Notes under the pieces: model-generated | What the model saw: only the letters and a program-made list of their open reading frames with translations | Databases searched by the model: none | What the model was told of the DNA's origin: nothing | Source: Planctomycetota bacterium | GTDB lineage: Bacteria > Planctomycetota > UBA1135 > GCA-002686595 | Length of the DNA stretch: 64,000 nucleotides | Assembly: GCA_026692665.1 (NCBI GenBank) | Contig: JAPLOF010000017.1 | Coordinates: 62,001-126,000 of the forward strand | Direction: 5' to 3' | Shown here: one piece after another, positions 9,372 to 17,717 of the stretch | How positions within the stretch are numbered: the first letter of the stretch is position 1 | Layout: the number at the start of each line of letters is the position of its first letter | Program-made: the position numbers and the translations under genes

Positions 9372-10628
9372 GTGACGCTCCCCCGCGCGCTCCTCGGCAT
9401 CGCCATCCTGCTCGGCCTCGCGTGGCTCCTGTCCTGGGACAGGAAGCGCATCCCGTGGCGCACGGTGATCGGGGGGATCCTGCTGCAGGTCGTCGTGGTC
9501 TTCGCGATCTCCAAGACGAGCGCGGGCAAGGCCTTCTTCGACGGCGCGGCGGCGTTCATCTCGAAGCTCGTCTCGATGGCCGTGCCGGGTGCCGAGATGG
9601 TGTTCGGAGGGCTCGCCCGGCCCAGCGAGACGATGGGGTTCGTGTTCGCGTTCGCGGGCACGGGACTCGTCGTGATCATCTTCGTGTCGGCCCTCATGTC
9701 GGTGCTCTACCACCTGCGCGTCATGCAGGTGCTCGTGTGGGCCCTCGCGAAGGTCATGAGCCGGACGATGGGCTTGTCGGGCGGCGAGTCGATGGCCGCG
9801 GCGGCCAACATCTTCATGGGCCAGACCGAGGCGCCGTTGGTCGTGAAGCCCTACCTGGGCGTGATGACGAAGTCCGAGCTCAACGCGCTCATGACGGGAG
9901 GCTTCGCGACCATCGCCGGCTCCGTCATGGCCGTCTACATGCAGGTTCTGGGTCCCGAGCTCGCGCCGCACCTCGTCACCGCGTCGGTGATGAGCGCGCC
10001 AGCCTCGTTCGTCATCGCGAAGATCGTGCTGCCCGAGCGCGAGACGTCCGTGACATCGGGCAAGGTCGAGCTGCGCTTCGAGCAGAACGCCGGCAACGTG
10101 ATCGAGGCCGCGGCGAACGGCACGGGCGACGGCCTGAAGTTGTGGCTCAACGTGATCGCGATGCTGATCGCGTTCGTGGCGCTCGTCGCGCTCGTGAACT
10201 GGCCGCTCGAGGCGCTGGGCGACGCGCTGTCCATCGACGGCGGGCTCTCGTTGCAGAGGATCTTCGGCTGGGTGTTCGCGCCGATCGCGTGGGCGATCGG
10301 CGTCACGGGTTGGCACGACTGCCAGATCGTGGGCGGGCTCCTCGGCACCCAGATGTCGATCAACGAGTTCGTGGCGTACAAGTCGCTCGCACAGACCCTG
10401 CAGGCGACCGATCCGGCGCTGATGCTGCAGGATCCGCGCTCGGCGAAGCTCGCCGCGTACGCGCTGTGCGGCTTCGCGAACTTCTCCTCGATCGGCATCC
10501 AGATCGGCGGGATCTCCGCGCTGATACCCGAACGCAAGGGCGAGCTCTCGCGCATCGCGATGCGCGCGATGCTGGGAGGCGCGCTCGCTTGCTGGATGAC
10601 GGCGACTGTGGCGGGGGCGTTCCTGTGA
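9372..10628 (+). CDS. nupC: concentrative nucleoside transporter (CNT/NupC family)
   Basis: 418 residues, matching bacterial CNT proteins, which import nucleosides with H+ or Na+. About eight to ten hydrophobic segments are visible. Diagnostic stretches are GQTEAPLVVKPYL (near residue 150), TGGFATIAGSVMAVYM and the C-terminal GFANFSSIGIQIGG. The start is GTG with no ribosome binding site; a promoter-like box ends eight bases upstream, suggesting leaderless expression. It lies between the pyrimidine and purine phosphorylase genes and overlaps the latter. It is therefore the likely entry point for nucleosides degraded by this locus. Confidence 0.95.
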   Translation: MTLPRALLGIAILLGLAWLLSWDRKRIPWRTVIGGILLQVVVVFAISKTSAGKAFFDGAAAFISKLVSMAVPGAEMVFGGLARPSETMGFVFAFAGTGLVVIIFVSALMSVLYHLRVMQVLVWALAKVMSRTMGLSGGESMAAAANIFMGQTEAPLVVKPYLGVMTKSELNALMTGGFATIAGSVMAVYMQVLGPELAPHLVTASVMSAPASFVIAKIVLPERETSVTSGKVELRFEQNAGNVIEAAANGTGDGLKLWLNVIAMLIAFVALVALVNWPLEALGDALSIDGGLSLQRIFGWVFAPIAWAIGVTGWHDCQIVGGLLGTQMSINEFVAYKSLAQTLQATDPALMLQDPRSAKLAAYALCGFANFSSIGIQIGGISALIPERKGELSRIAMRAMLGGALACWMTATVAGAFL

Positions 10629-11443
10629 GCACGACCGCAGTTCAGGACTCGGTCGAGCGCCTCACGTCGTCGCTGCGCGCGCACGGCGTCGAGGGCGCAC
10701 GCGTGGCGCTCGTCTTGGGCTCGGGGCTCGGGGACTTCGTCGATCGCGTGCGCGGCGCTCGCGCGATTCCGTACGCGTCGATCGACGGCATGCCGCAGAG
10801 CAGCGTGCCCGGCCACGCGGGCAAGCTCGTCGTTGGCGACGTGGGCGGCGTGCGCGTCGTCGTGCAGCAAGGCCGCGTCCACCTGTACGAAGGCTGGAGC
10901 GCGCACGAGGTCACGCGCGCCGTCCGCGCGTTCGGGCGCCTCGGAGTGCACGCGCTCGTGCTGACGAATGCCGCGGGCGGGATGAAGCGCGCGTGGCCGC
11001 CGCCGACGCTCATGCGCATCACGGACCACGTGAACCTGCAGGGCCGGACGCCGCTCCTGCCCGGCGAAGCGGGCTCGGGCAATCCGTACGACGCCGAGCT
11101 CGGCGCGGCGCTCGACGAGGCTGCGCGCGCGAGCAAGGTCCCGCTCGAGCGCGGCGTGTACGTCGGCGTGCTTGGGCCGAGCTACGAAACGCCCGCGGAA
11201 ATCCGCTACTTGACGGCCTTCGGCGCCGACGCGGTCGGCATGAGCACCGTGTGCGAGGCCCAGGCCGGCCGCGCCGCCGGGATGCGCGTCGCGGCGATCT
11301 CGTGCATCACGAACCTGGCGGCGGGATTGTCTCCCGGGCCGCTGAACCACGCCGAGGTCGTCGAGGTCGGCAAGCAGGCGTCGCAGCGCTTCTGCGACCT
11401 GCTCGAAGCGGCGGTGCCGCGCCTCTCCGCGCGCGTGGCCTGA
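10625..11443 (+). CDS. punA: purine-nucleoside phosphorylase (trimeric type)
   Basis: 272 residues, typical of the trimeric PNP family that phosphorolyses guanosine, inosine and deoxy forms to base and (deoxy)ribose-1-phosphate. Seen: LVLGSGLG phosphate loop (about residue 29), signature region HAGKLVVG followed by VVVQQGRVHLYEGWSAHEV, LTNAAGGM, VGMSTVCEA and the base-binding asparagine in SCITNLAAG. The GTG start overlaps the nupC stop (GTGA), so import and cleavage are coupled. The motif usually reading STVPE is STVCE here. MTA phosphorylase is less likely because the length and the guanine-pocket Asn fit PNP. Confidence 0.93.
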   Translation: MSTTAVQDSVERLTSSLRAHGVEGARVALVLGSGLGDFVDRVRGARAIPYASIDGMPQSSVPGHAGKLVVGDVGGVRVVVQQGRVHLYEGWSAHEVTRAVRAFGRLGVHALVLTNAAGGMKRAWPPPTLMRITDHVNLQGRTPLLPGEAGSGNPYDAELGAALDEAARASKVPLERGVYVGVLGPSYETPAEIRYLTAFGADAVGMSTVCEAQAGRAAGMRVAAISCITNLAAGLSPGPLNHAEVVEVGKQASQRFCDLLEAAVPRLSARVA

Positions 11444-11559
11444 GGTCTTTTCCGCGCGGGCCCGGGCGCTGACCGTCCGAGGCGTCCGCGGGGCTCGATT
11501 TCCAGGACTGCGCGCCAAACCCGCGGGAATGCCAACCGTTTGCGCGCTAACGTGAACCC

Positions 11560-13329
11560 ATGAGCAACGCCCCCGCGCCGCAGAGCGATCACGACCTGTC
11601 CCAAGCCAAGGTCCGGCCGCCCGGCACGCGCGAGTTCACGTTGCGCGGCGTGATCGTGGCGCTCCTCGTCGCCGCGGTGATCGGCGCCGCGTATCCCTAC
11701 GTCGTGCTGAAGCTCGGCTTCGGCCCGAACATCGCCGTCGTGTCGGCGTTCTTCGGCTGGCTCGCGCTGGCGGCGTTCTCGAAGGGCGGCGCGCTGCGCT
11801 GGGAGAGCAACCTGGCGCAGGCGGCGGGCACGGTCGCGGGTCAGACGGCGTTCATGTGCACGGTTCTGGCGGCGTTCGACATGTTGAGCGCGGACCCGGC
11901 CGCGGGCGTCCAGATGTCGCTCACGCGGATGCAGACGTTCCTGTGGCTCACGTCCGCGGGCGTGCTCGGCGTGCTGCTCGCGGTGCCGATGCGGCGCCAC
12001 TTCATCGTCGACGAGAAGCTGCCGTACGCCGACGGGCTTGCGGCGGGGGAGACGCTCATCGTCCTCGACTCGCGCGGAGCACAGGCCAAGCTCGCGATCC
12101 GCTCGATGATGGCCGGGCTCGGGTCGTCGGCCATCGTGACGTGGGCCTACATGCGCGCCTGGATCCCCGAGGTCCAGCACATCACCGTGAACGCCTATTC
12201 GAAGGTCACGGGCGTCGGCTTCTCGTGGGGCCTGCTCACGATCGGCTCGGGGATGATCATCGGCCTGCGCATCTGCACGAACATGTTCGTCGGAATGCTG
12301 CTCTCGTGGGTCATCGCGCCGGTGCTGCTCGTGGACAACGGCGTGCTCGCCGAGGGCTTCACGAAGCGCGACCTGCTCCTGTGGGTCATGTGGCCCGCGA
12401 CGGGGATGATGGTCGCGGGCGGCCTCACGGCGCTGTTCCTGAAGTGGAACATCCTGGTGCGCACGTTCCGCCAACTCTCGGGCGCCAGCGTCGACCCCGA
12501 GGATCTCTCGCTGCGCTGGGTCGGGGCCGGATCGCTGCTCGCCCTGGTCGCGATCGTGCTCGTGCAGCACTTCAGCCTCGGCATGCCGATCTGGGAGATC
12601 CTGCTCGCGCTCCTGTTCACGATCCCGCTCATGCTGGTCGGCCTGCGCGTCCTGGGCGAGACGAACTGGGGCCCGATCAGCGCGCTGTCGAACCTCATGC
12701 AGGGCGTCTTCGGCGCGATCTCGCCCGGCAACATCCCGACGAACATGGCCGCGAGCGGTCTGACCGGCACCGTCGTCGCGACGTCCGAGGGTCTCATCCA
12801 GAGCTACAAGACGGGCGACATGATCGGCTCGAAGCCGCGCTACCTCGCCTACGTCCAGCTCCTCGCCGTGCCGATCGGAGCGGCGGCGACCGCGATCGTC
12901 TACCCGATCCTGCGCGACCAGTACGGTTTCGAGGGCGAGAACGCGCTCACGAGCCCGATCTCGCAGAAGTGGGTCGGCTTCGCGAAGCTGCTCGGCCTCG
13001 GGATCCACACGCTGCATCCGAGCGCCATCTGGGCGCTCGGCATCGGCGTCGTGCTCGGCATCCTGTTCACGGTGCTCGAGCAGAACAAGGCGATCCGCAC
13101 GTGGGTGCCGTCGCCGACGGGCATCGGCATCGGCATGCTCGTCCCAGGCGCGGCCGTCGCCAGCATGTTCGTCGGCGCCTGCATCGACTGGGTGTTCCGC
13201 AAGCGCGATCCGAAGGGCGTCGACGGCTGGATGCTGCCGCTCGCGTCGGGCTTCATCGCCGGCGAGGCGCTCATCATCGTGATCCTGTCGCTCTTGTACG
13301 CGTCGCAAGTGATGAGCCCGGCGGGGTGA
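11560..13329 (+). CDS. OPT-family transporter
   Basis: 589 residues with about 14-16 hydrophobic segments, matching the oligopeptide transporter (OPT/Yellow-stripe) family. Early stretches GAAYPYVVLKLGFGPN and LAQAAGTVAGQTAFM and the later TNMAASGLTGTVVATSEG are typical. Bacterial OPT members import small peptides or metal chelates. The ATG at 11560 lies six bases after a TAACGT box, suggesting little or no leader. It stands within the nucleoside locus between the purine phosphorylase and rpiB, all on one strand, yet the substrate need not be nucleoside-related. There is no gene overlap here, so it may be an independent unit. Confidence 0.88.
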   Translation: MSNAPAPQSDHDLSQAKVRPPGTREFTLRGVIVALLVAAVIGAAYPYVVLKLGFGPNIAVVSAFFGWLALAAFSKGGALRWESNLAQAAGTVAGQTAFMCTVLAAFDMLSADPAAGVQMSLTRMQTFLWLTSAGVLGVLLAVPMRRHFIVDEKLPYADGLAAGETLIVLDSRGAQAKLAIRSMMAGLGSSAIVTWAYMRAWIPEVQHITVNAYSKVTGVGFSWGLLTIGSGMIIGLRICTNMFVGMLLSWVIAPVLLVDNGVLAEGFTKRDLLLWVMWPATGMMVAGGLTALFLKWNILVRTFRQLSGASVDPEDLSLRWVGAGSLLALVAIVLVQHFSLGMPIWEILLALLFTIPLMLVGLRVLGETNWGPISALSNLMQGVFGAISPGNIPTNMAASGLTGTVVATSEGLIQSYKTGDMIGSKPRYLAYVQLLAVPIGAAATAIVYPILRDQYGFEGENALTSPISQKWVGFAKLLGLGIHTLHPSAIWALGIGVVLGILFTVLEQNKAIRTWVPSPTGIGIGMLVPGAAVASMFVGACIDWVFRKRDPKGVDGWMLPLASGFIAGEALIIVILSLLYASQVMSPAG

Positions 13330-13365
13330 CGCCCGCCGCATCCGATCCACGGGCGCCTTCCGGCG

Positions 13366-13394
13366 TCGGCACTTCCGCGCGGGGCTGCTAGACT
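13366..13394 (+). promoter_or_regulatory. candidate promoter in front of rpiB
   Basis: TCGGCA (13366-13371) and TAGACT (13389-13394) are 17 bases apart. The -10 is preceded by TGC, giving an extended form TGCTAGACT. The GTG start at 13404 lies nine bases after it, so the message would have almost no leader. Confidence 0.4.
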
Positions 13395-13403
13395 CCCCGC
13401 CCC

Positions 13404-14213
13404 GTGGCCGCCTCCATCGACCTCCGAGCTCTCGTGAAGCGCGTCGCCGGCCGCGTCCTCGCGGAGCGCGGTCGAACGCGGCATCCGGACGGACGCCCCG
13501 AGACTCCGGGCGTGGAGCGCCCTGCGGGTGTCCACGTCACGATCACGTCTCCCGCGGGACCGGACCGCCCCGCGACCGACGAGGCTTCGTCCGTCGCGCG
13601 CAAGGGCGGCGAGCTCGTCACCGCGCGCGACCTGGCCGGCGTTCCCGACGGCGGCGCGTACGACGTCCCGCCGGGCGCGATCGTCACCGACCTCGCGCGC
13701 GACGAGGCCTGGCGGCGGCGCATCCGGCTCGAGGAACGCAGCGCCGGCCGCGGCATGGCGACGCGCGTCGCGATCGGATCCGACCACGGCGGCTTCAAGC
13801 TGAAGGGCGAGGTCGCCGAGCTCCTGCGCTCGATCGGCATCGACGTCCTCGACGTCGGCACGCGCGACGAGAACCCCGTCGACTACCCCGATTTCGCGCG
13901 CGCGGCGGTCGAGCTCGTCGCCCGCGGCGACGCGCGCTTCGCGATCGTCGTCGACGGCGCGGGGATCGGCTCGGCCATGGCAGCCAACAAGGTGCCCGGG
14001 GTCCGCGCGGCCAACTGCTGGGACGAGGCGACGGCCCGGAACGCGCGCGAGCACAACTACGCCAACGTCCTGACGCTCGGGGCGAAGCACCTGACGCCCG
14101 AGCAGGCGCGCAAGGTCGTCCGGGCCTTCCTGGCCACGTCGGATGGGGAGGAACGGCACGGCCGGCGTGTCGCGAAGATCATGGAGATCGAGCGGCGCAC
14201 CACGCGCGGCTGA
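13404..14213 (+). CDS. rpiB: RpiB-family sugar-phosphate isomerase with encapsulation-peptide-like N-terminus
   Basis: 269 residues, far longer than the usual ~150. The RpiB/LacAB domain spans about 118-269 (SDHGGF with Asp127/His128, then DGAGIGSAMAANKVPG and EHNYANVLTLG) and would interconvert ribose-5-P and ribulose-5-P. The catalytic cysteine of E. coli RpiB (CGTG motif) is replaced by Asp184 in VDGAGIG. The 117-residue extension begins with an amphipathic helix (IDLRALVKRVAGRVLAER, residues 5-22). A low-complexity linker follows, then GGELVTARDLAGVP and VPPGAIVTDLARDEA, which resembles segments seen in microcompartment-associated enzymes. Known: DeoC- and RpiB-type enzymes mark sugar-phosphate (SPU-type) microcompartments. 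Inferred: this is compartment cargo. The start is GTG, almost leaderless. Confidence 0.88.
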   Translation: MAASIDLRALVKRVAGRVLAERGRTRHPDGRPETPGVERPAGVHVTITSPAGPDRPATDEASSVARKGGELVTARDLAGVPDGGAYDVPPGAIVTDLARDEAWRRRIRLEERSAGRGMATRVAIGSDHGGFKLKGEVAELLRSIGIDVLDVGTRDENPVDYPDFARAAVELVARGDARFAIVVDGAGIGSAMAANKVPGVRAANCWDEATARNAREHNYANVLTLGAKHLTPEQARKVVRAFLATSDGEERHGRRVAKIMEIERRTTRG

Positions 14214-14227
14214 TCGGACGTTCCGGG

Positions 14228-14407
14228 CCGAGCAGCCCGCTGAAAAAGTCCCTACTGCGGCTTCGCGCGCGCTCGCGCTGCTGCGTCGGGCTCGTCGGGC
14301 CGTGCTCAGCGGCCAGGAAGGCCGCCTCCGCCGTCCCTCCGTCGCCCTCCTTGCATCGCGAGCGCGCGCTTCGCCTCGCTACGGGACTTTCTCAACGGGC
14401 TGCTCGG
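14228..14407. repeat. MITE-like imperfect palindrome between rpiB and deoC
   Basis: Terminal arms of 25 bases, 14228-14252 and 14383-14407, are inverted copies with only two mismatches (left arm contains GCTGAAAAAGTCCC, right arm GGGACTTTCTCAAC). Similarity continues inward: CGCGCGCTCGCG at 14266-14277 mirrors CGCGAGCGCGCG at 14357-14368. The folded element is about 180 bases long and fills nearly the whole gap between the two genes. It encodes nothing convincing. Arms of this kind recur in small non-autonomous mobile or palindromic repeats of high-GC bacteria. Confidence 0.7.
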
Positions 14408-14418
14408 CGCGCTATCCT
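14389..14418 (+). promoter_or_regulatory. candidate promoter in front of deoC
   Basis: TTCTCA (14389-14394) lies within the right arm of the palindromic element and TATCCT (14413-14418) lies just beyond it, 18 bases apart. ATG of deoC follows eight bases later. If real, the repeat supplies the -35 box. Confidence 0.3.
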
Positions 14419-14426
14419 GCGGCCCC

Positions 14427-15308
14427 ATGAGCGCCCCCGCGACCGCGGCCATCGACGCCGCCACCCTGGAACGGATCCTCGAGGAGATCGGCCGCCAGAT
14501 CCTGGAGCACGGTCCCGAGAGCCTGTCCGGCTGGGGCTGCTCGTCCGTCTGCGTCGAACTCTGCCCCGAGCACGTCGACGAGGTCGTGCAGGCCGGCGCG
14601 TGCCGCGTCGGCGTCCGTCCCGGAGACTCGGCGCGGCTGGGCGGGCTCGCGGGTGCGATCGACCACACGCTGCTGAAGCCCGAAGCGACCTCGGCCGAGG
14701 TCGACCGCCTGTGCGACGAGGCGCGCACGCACCGCTTCGCCAGCGTCTGCGTGAACGGCACGTGGGTCCGGCGCTGCGCCGAGATCGTGGCCGGATCGGG
14801 CGTCGCGGTCTGCTGCGTCGTCGGGTTCCCGCTCGGCGCCAGCGCGACCGAGGTCAAGGTCTACGAGGCGCGCCGGGCCATCGAGGACGGCGCCTGCGAG
14901 ATCGACATGGTCATGAACGTCGGGGCGCTGAAGTCGGGCGACCGCGAGTTCGTGCGGCGCGACATCGCGGCGGTCGCGGAGACGTGCCATCGGATGGGGG
15001 CCAAGCTCAAGGTGATCCTGGAGACGGCGCTCCTGACCGATCCCGAGAAGGTCTCGGCCTGCGAGGCGGCCAAGGCGGCGGGGGCCGACTTCGTGAAGAC
15101 CTCGACCGGGTTCTCCAAAGGTGGCGCCACCGTCAAGGATGTCGCATTGATGCGCTCGGTCGTCGGCCCGACGCTGGGGGTCAAGGCCTCGGGCGGCATC
15201 CGCGACCAGAAGGATGCGGCCGCCATGATCGCCGCCGGCGCGACGCGGCTCGGGGCGTCCGCCTCGGTTGCGATCGTGTCGGGCGCGCAAGGGGCCGGGT
15301 CGTACTGA
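14427..15308 (+). CDS. deoC: deoxyribose-phosphate aldolase with N-terminal extension
   Basis: 293 residues against about 220-260 for ordinary DeoC. The aldolase barrel begins near residue 73 ([11 protein letters not shown]) and contains [40 protein letters not shown] and the Schiff-base lysine Lys224 in [13 protein letters not shown], then KASGGIRD. It cleaves 2-deoxyribose-5-phosphate to acetaldehyde and glyceraldehyde-3-phosphate. The first ~70 residues are extra: an amphipathic helix ([18 protein letters not shown], residues 9-26) like microcompartment encapsulation peptides, then a cysteine-spaced segment (Cys38, Cys42, Cys46, Cys59). It completes the deoxynucleoside route with deoB and the phosphorylases. 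The product acetaldehyde is toxic, which fits compartment targeting. Confidence 0.95.
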   Translation: MSAPATAAIDAATLERILEEIGRQILEHGPESLSGWGCSSVCVELCPEHVDEVVQAGACRVGVRPGDSARLGGLAGAIDHTLLKPEATSAEVDRLCDEARTHRFASVCVNGTWVRRCAEIVAGSGVAVCCVVGFPLGASATEVKVYEARRAIEDGACEIDMVMNVGALKSGDREFVRRDIAAVAETCHRMGAKLKVILETALLTDPEKVSACEAAKAAGADFVKTSTGFSKGGATVKDVALMRSVVGPTLGVKASGGIRDQKDAAAMIAAGATRLGASASVAIVSGAQGAGSY

Positions 15309-15410
15309 GCGGCTGCGGCGCGGGATGGGTAGGGGTCGCCGTTATTGCGACTTCCTGAATAACTGAAGTTTGGTGCCAGCTGCCTTGGCAGTTCCAGGGC
15401 TGCCCGACCC

Positions 15411-15947
15411 TCAGTTGCGCGCCGGCCAGCCGGCCGAGTCGTCGAGCGGCGGCTGCGGCATCCGCGCCGCCGTCTCGTCCGCCAGCAACTGCGTGGCGAT
15501 CAGGAACTCGTCCGGCGCCGGCCTGAAGGGCGATGCGACCAGCTCGACGCGGGCTCCCGAGGGGCCAACTTCTCCGGCCAGGTGGCACACGCGCAGGACG
15601 TCCAGCACCCGGTCCTCGAGGCGCCGGCCGGCCGGCTCCTGGAACACGAACTCGGCCTCGCCGCGCAGGACCGCCGCGCTGTCGATCCGCGGCAGATCCG
15701 ACGGGCCGACGATCCGGACGCGGGCCGAGGACGTCCCGAAACGGCTGCGCGCCCGCAGGCCCCACAGGCGGATGCCGTCGTGCGCGCGAACCCGGAACTC
15801 GTCGACCTCGATCCCGTTCGAGGAGAGCTCGGGACGTGGGATCAGGACGAGAGAGACGCGGGAGAGGCGCAGCTCGCGCAGGCGGTTCGCCCAATAGCCG
15901 CTCTCCAGGAGCAGGGGGTGCAACGTGCCTTTGCTCTGTCCTCCCAT
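15411..15947 (-). CDS. protein of unknown function (178 residues)
   Basis: On the minus strand, convergent with deoC and divergent from the amidohydrolase operon. It starts MGGQSKGTLHPLLLESGYW and contains a mixed alpha/beta core (ANRLRELRLSRVSLVLIPRP, then VDEFRVRAHDGIRLWGLRAR). It has no signal peptide, membrane helix or cysteine pattern. The phrase FRVRAHDGIRLWG recalls the N-terminal strand of alpha/beta hydrolases, but no catalytic serine motif follows. No clear ribosome binding site is seen. Overlapping plus-strand frames are low-complexity Arg/Ala/Pro shadows, so I prefer this strand. I do not recognise the family. Confidence 0.6.
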   Translation of the reverse strand: MGGQSKGTLHPLLLESGYWANRLRELRLSRVSLVLIPRPELSSNGIEVDEFRVRAHDGIRLWGLRARSRFGTSSARVRIVGPSDLPRIDSAAVLRGEAEFVFQEPAGRRLEDRVLDVLRVCHLAGEVGPSGARVELVASPFRPAPDEFLIATQLLADETAARMPQPPLDDSAGWPARN

Positions 15948-16297
15948 CCGACCCCGGAGCCGCTCTCAGCCGCGGCGCCGAATGCGAATTCCCTGGCGTC
16001 GCGCACCTTTCCGATTTGCGAATTCCTTTCCGCATGCAGCGCGCCGTGCAGGCCGGCGCCCGCCGGTGTCGGCGCGCTTCGACAGGGTGAGGGGGTAAGC
16101 CAGCCGTAAGCCCGCAAACGATACGGATCTAAGACTCTCCGGCCTCTTCACGGCTCGTGCGCGAGCGGGGTAGGATCCGCGCCCGATCGGGCGGAGTCCT
16201 CCGTCCGGTTGCCCCCCTCTCCGACCTGCTCCAGCTCCGCCGGCCCGCCGTCGGGCCTGCGGCACTGCCCTCACCCCTCCTCTCCGGGAGCCCCCGC
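15948..16297. other. intergenic stretch, probable divergent control region
   Basis: 350 bases between the minus-strand unknown gene and the amidohydrolase operon. It contains a locally less GC-rich patch at about 16100-16140. A candidate plus-strand promoter lies at 16147-16176. A plus-strand frame runs in from 16157 but the exported start at 16298 is far better. No hairpin or repeat stood out. Confidence 0.5.
16147..16176 (+). promoter_or_regulatory. candidate promoter of the amidohydrolase operon
   Basis: TTCACG (16147-16152) and TAGGAT (16171-16176) are separated by 18 bases. The -10 context GGGTAGGATCCGCG closely matches GGGTAAGATCCGCG at 6065-6078 ahead of the small acidic protein gene, so both may use the same sigma factor. 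The leader would be about 115 bases. Confidence 0.35.
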
Positions 16298-17716
16298 ATG
16301 CACACGAACGTGGGCTGGCTCGCGCTCCTCCTCGCCACCGGTTCCGCCGGTGCCCAGGAAGCCGCGACGCCGGTGCGCGAGACCATCCTGGTCCGCGCCG
16401 AGCACGTCATCGTCCGTCCCGGCCACGTCCTCGACGCGGCGCAGGTCCTCGTGCGCGACGGTCGGATCGTCGCCGTGGGCACCGACCTCGAAGCGCCCGA
16501 GGGCGCGCGCGTCATCGAGGGCCGCTTCGTTTGCGCGGGCTTCATCGATCCCTGGTCGGCGCTCGGCCTGGGCGGTGACGCACTGGCCGAGGTGAACTCG
16601 ACGGCGGCCACCCGCTCGATCGACGGCTTCGATCCGTTCAACCTGGATCACCTGCGGCGCGAAGCGCTGCGCGCGGGCGTCACTTCGGCGCGCGTCCAAC
16701 TCGGCCCCCAGGCGCGCATCGGCGGGCTCGGCGCGGTCGTCCGGCTCGTGCCGGGCCTCGCGCGCGAGGAAGTCGTCGTCTCGGACGCGAGCAACCTGTG
16801 GATGACCGCGGGCCTCGGCCAGCCGACGGGCGGCCAGTTCGTCGACACCGGCGACGGCTTCCAGATGCTCGGCGGCGAGCGGACCCCCGACCCGTTCGAG
16901 CGTGCCGAGGCCGTCGACCGCATCGTCAGCGCCTTGCAAGCCGGGAAGAACTACCTGATCGCGCAGAACGAGCACCGCCACGAGCTCGAGGACTGGAAGA
17001 AGAAGATCGTGGAGAAGGACGCCGAACTCGACAAGGAGTTCAAGAAGGCCAAGAAGGACCGCGAGAAGGCGCAGAAGGACGCGGAAGAGAAGGGCAAGAA
17101 GTTCGAGGAGAAGAAGTTCAAGGACGAGAAGAAGCCGCAGGCGCCGCGCTTCGACGAGGACAACGAGGTCCTCGCGCGCGCCATCGACGGGCGTCTCCCG
17201 CTCTTCGTCGGCGCGGAACGCGCCGCGGAGATCCGCGCACTCCTCGCCGGCACGGAGTCCCTCGGACGTCTGCGCCTCGTCATCACGGGCGGCAGCGAGG
17301 CCGGCCCGAAGGCCAGCGAACTCGCCGAGCGCCACATCCCGGTGCTCGTGTGGCCGACGCCGCTCGGCCGCGTGCGCCCGGACGAGCTCGACCAGCACGA
17401 CCTCTCGCTCGCCGGACGCCTGTCGCGCGACGGCGTGCAGGTCCTCCTCGGCTCGGGCGGCCGCGATCCGGCCGCGACGCGCGACCTGCCGCTCCTCGCC
17501 GGCCTCGCGATCGCGCATGGACTGGCGCGGGACGACGCACTCGAAGCGGTCACGATCGGCGCCGCGCGCGTCCTCGACGTCGCCGACCGCATCGGATCCA
17601 TCGAGGCCGGCAAGGACGCCGACCTCATCATCCTCGACGGTCCGCCGCTCGAGACGACCACGAACGTCCGCTACACGATCTCGTCGGGCCGCGTCGTCGT
17701 GACGCCGGAGAACTAG
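16298..17716 (+). CDS. exported amidohydrolase-like protein, array member 1
   Basis: 472 residues starting MHTNVGWLALLLATGSAGAQE, a signal peptide, so it acts in the periplasm. The fold follows cyclic amidohydrolases related to imidazolonepropionase: N-terminal beta sandwich (LVRDGRIVAVG), barrel, and C-terminal GSIEAGKDADLIILDG. The metal-binding HxH expected after the first barrel strand is absent (GFIDPWSALGLGG), and the late catalytic Asp is not seen, so it is probably not a standard metal hydrolase. A lysine/glutamate-rich, coiled-coil-like insert lies at about 233-282. First gene of ten in the array; the next begins two bases after its stop. Confidence 0.85.
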   Translation: MHTNVGWLALLLATGSAGAQEAATPVRETILVRAEHVIVRPGHVLDAAQVLVRDGRIVAVGTDLEAPEGARVIEGRFVCAGFIDPWSALGLGGDALAEVNSTAATRSIDGFDPFNLDHLRREALRAGVTSARVQLGPQARIGGLGAVVRLVPGLAREEVVVSDASNLWMTAGLGQPTGGQFVDTGDGFQMLGGERTPDPFERAEAVDRIVSALQAGKNYLIAQNEHRHELEDWKKKIVEKDAELDKEFKKAKKDREKAQKDAEEKGKKFEEKKFKDEKKPQAPRFDEDNEVLARAIDGRLPLFVGAERAAEIRALLAGTESLGRLRLVITGGSEAGPKASELAERHIPVLVWPTPLGRVRPDELDQHDLSLAGRLSRDGVQVLLGSGGRDPAATRDLPLLAGLAIAHGLARDDALEAVTIGAARVLDVADRIGSIEAGKDADLIILDGPPLETTTNVRYTISSGRVVVTPEN

Positions 17717-17717
17717 A

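Noticed and set aside
9422..10624. Plus-strand frame that would fuse a long N-terminus to the purine phosphorylase
   Set aside because: It overlaps nupC in another frame and is low complexity; the GTGA overlap start at 10625 gives a normal-length enzyme.
14143..14430. 95-codon plus-strand frame over the rpiB-deoC gap
   Set aside because: It lies almost wholly in the palindromic element and its product is low complexity.
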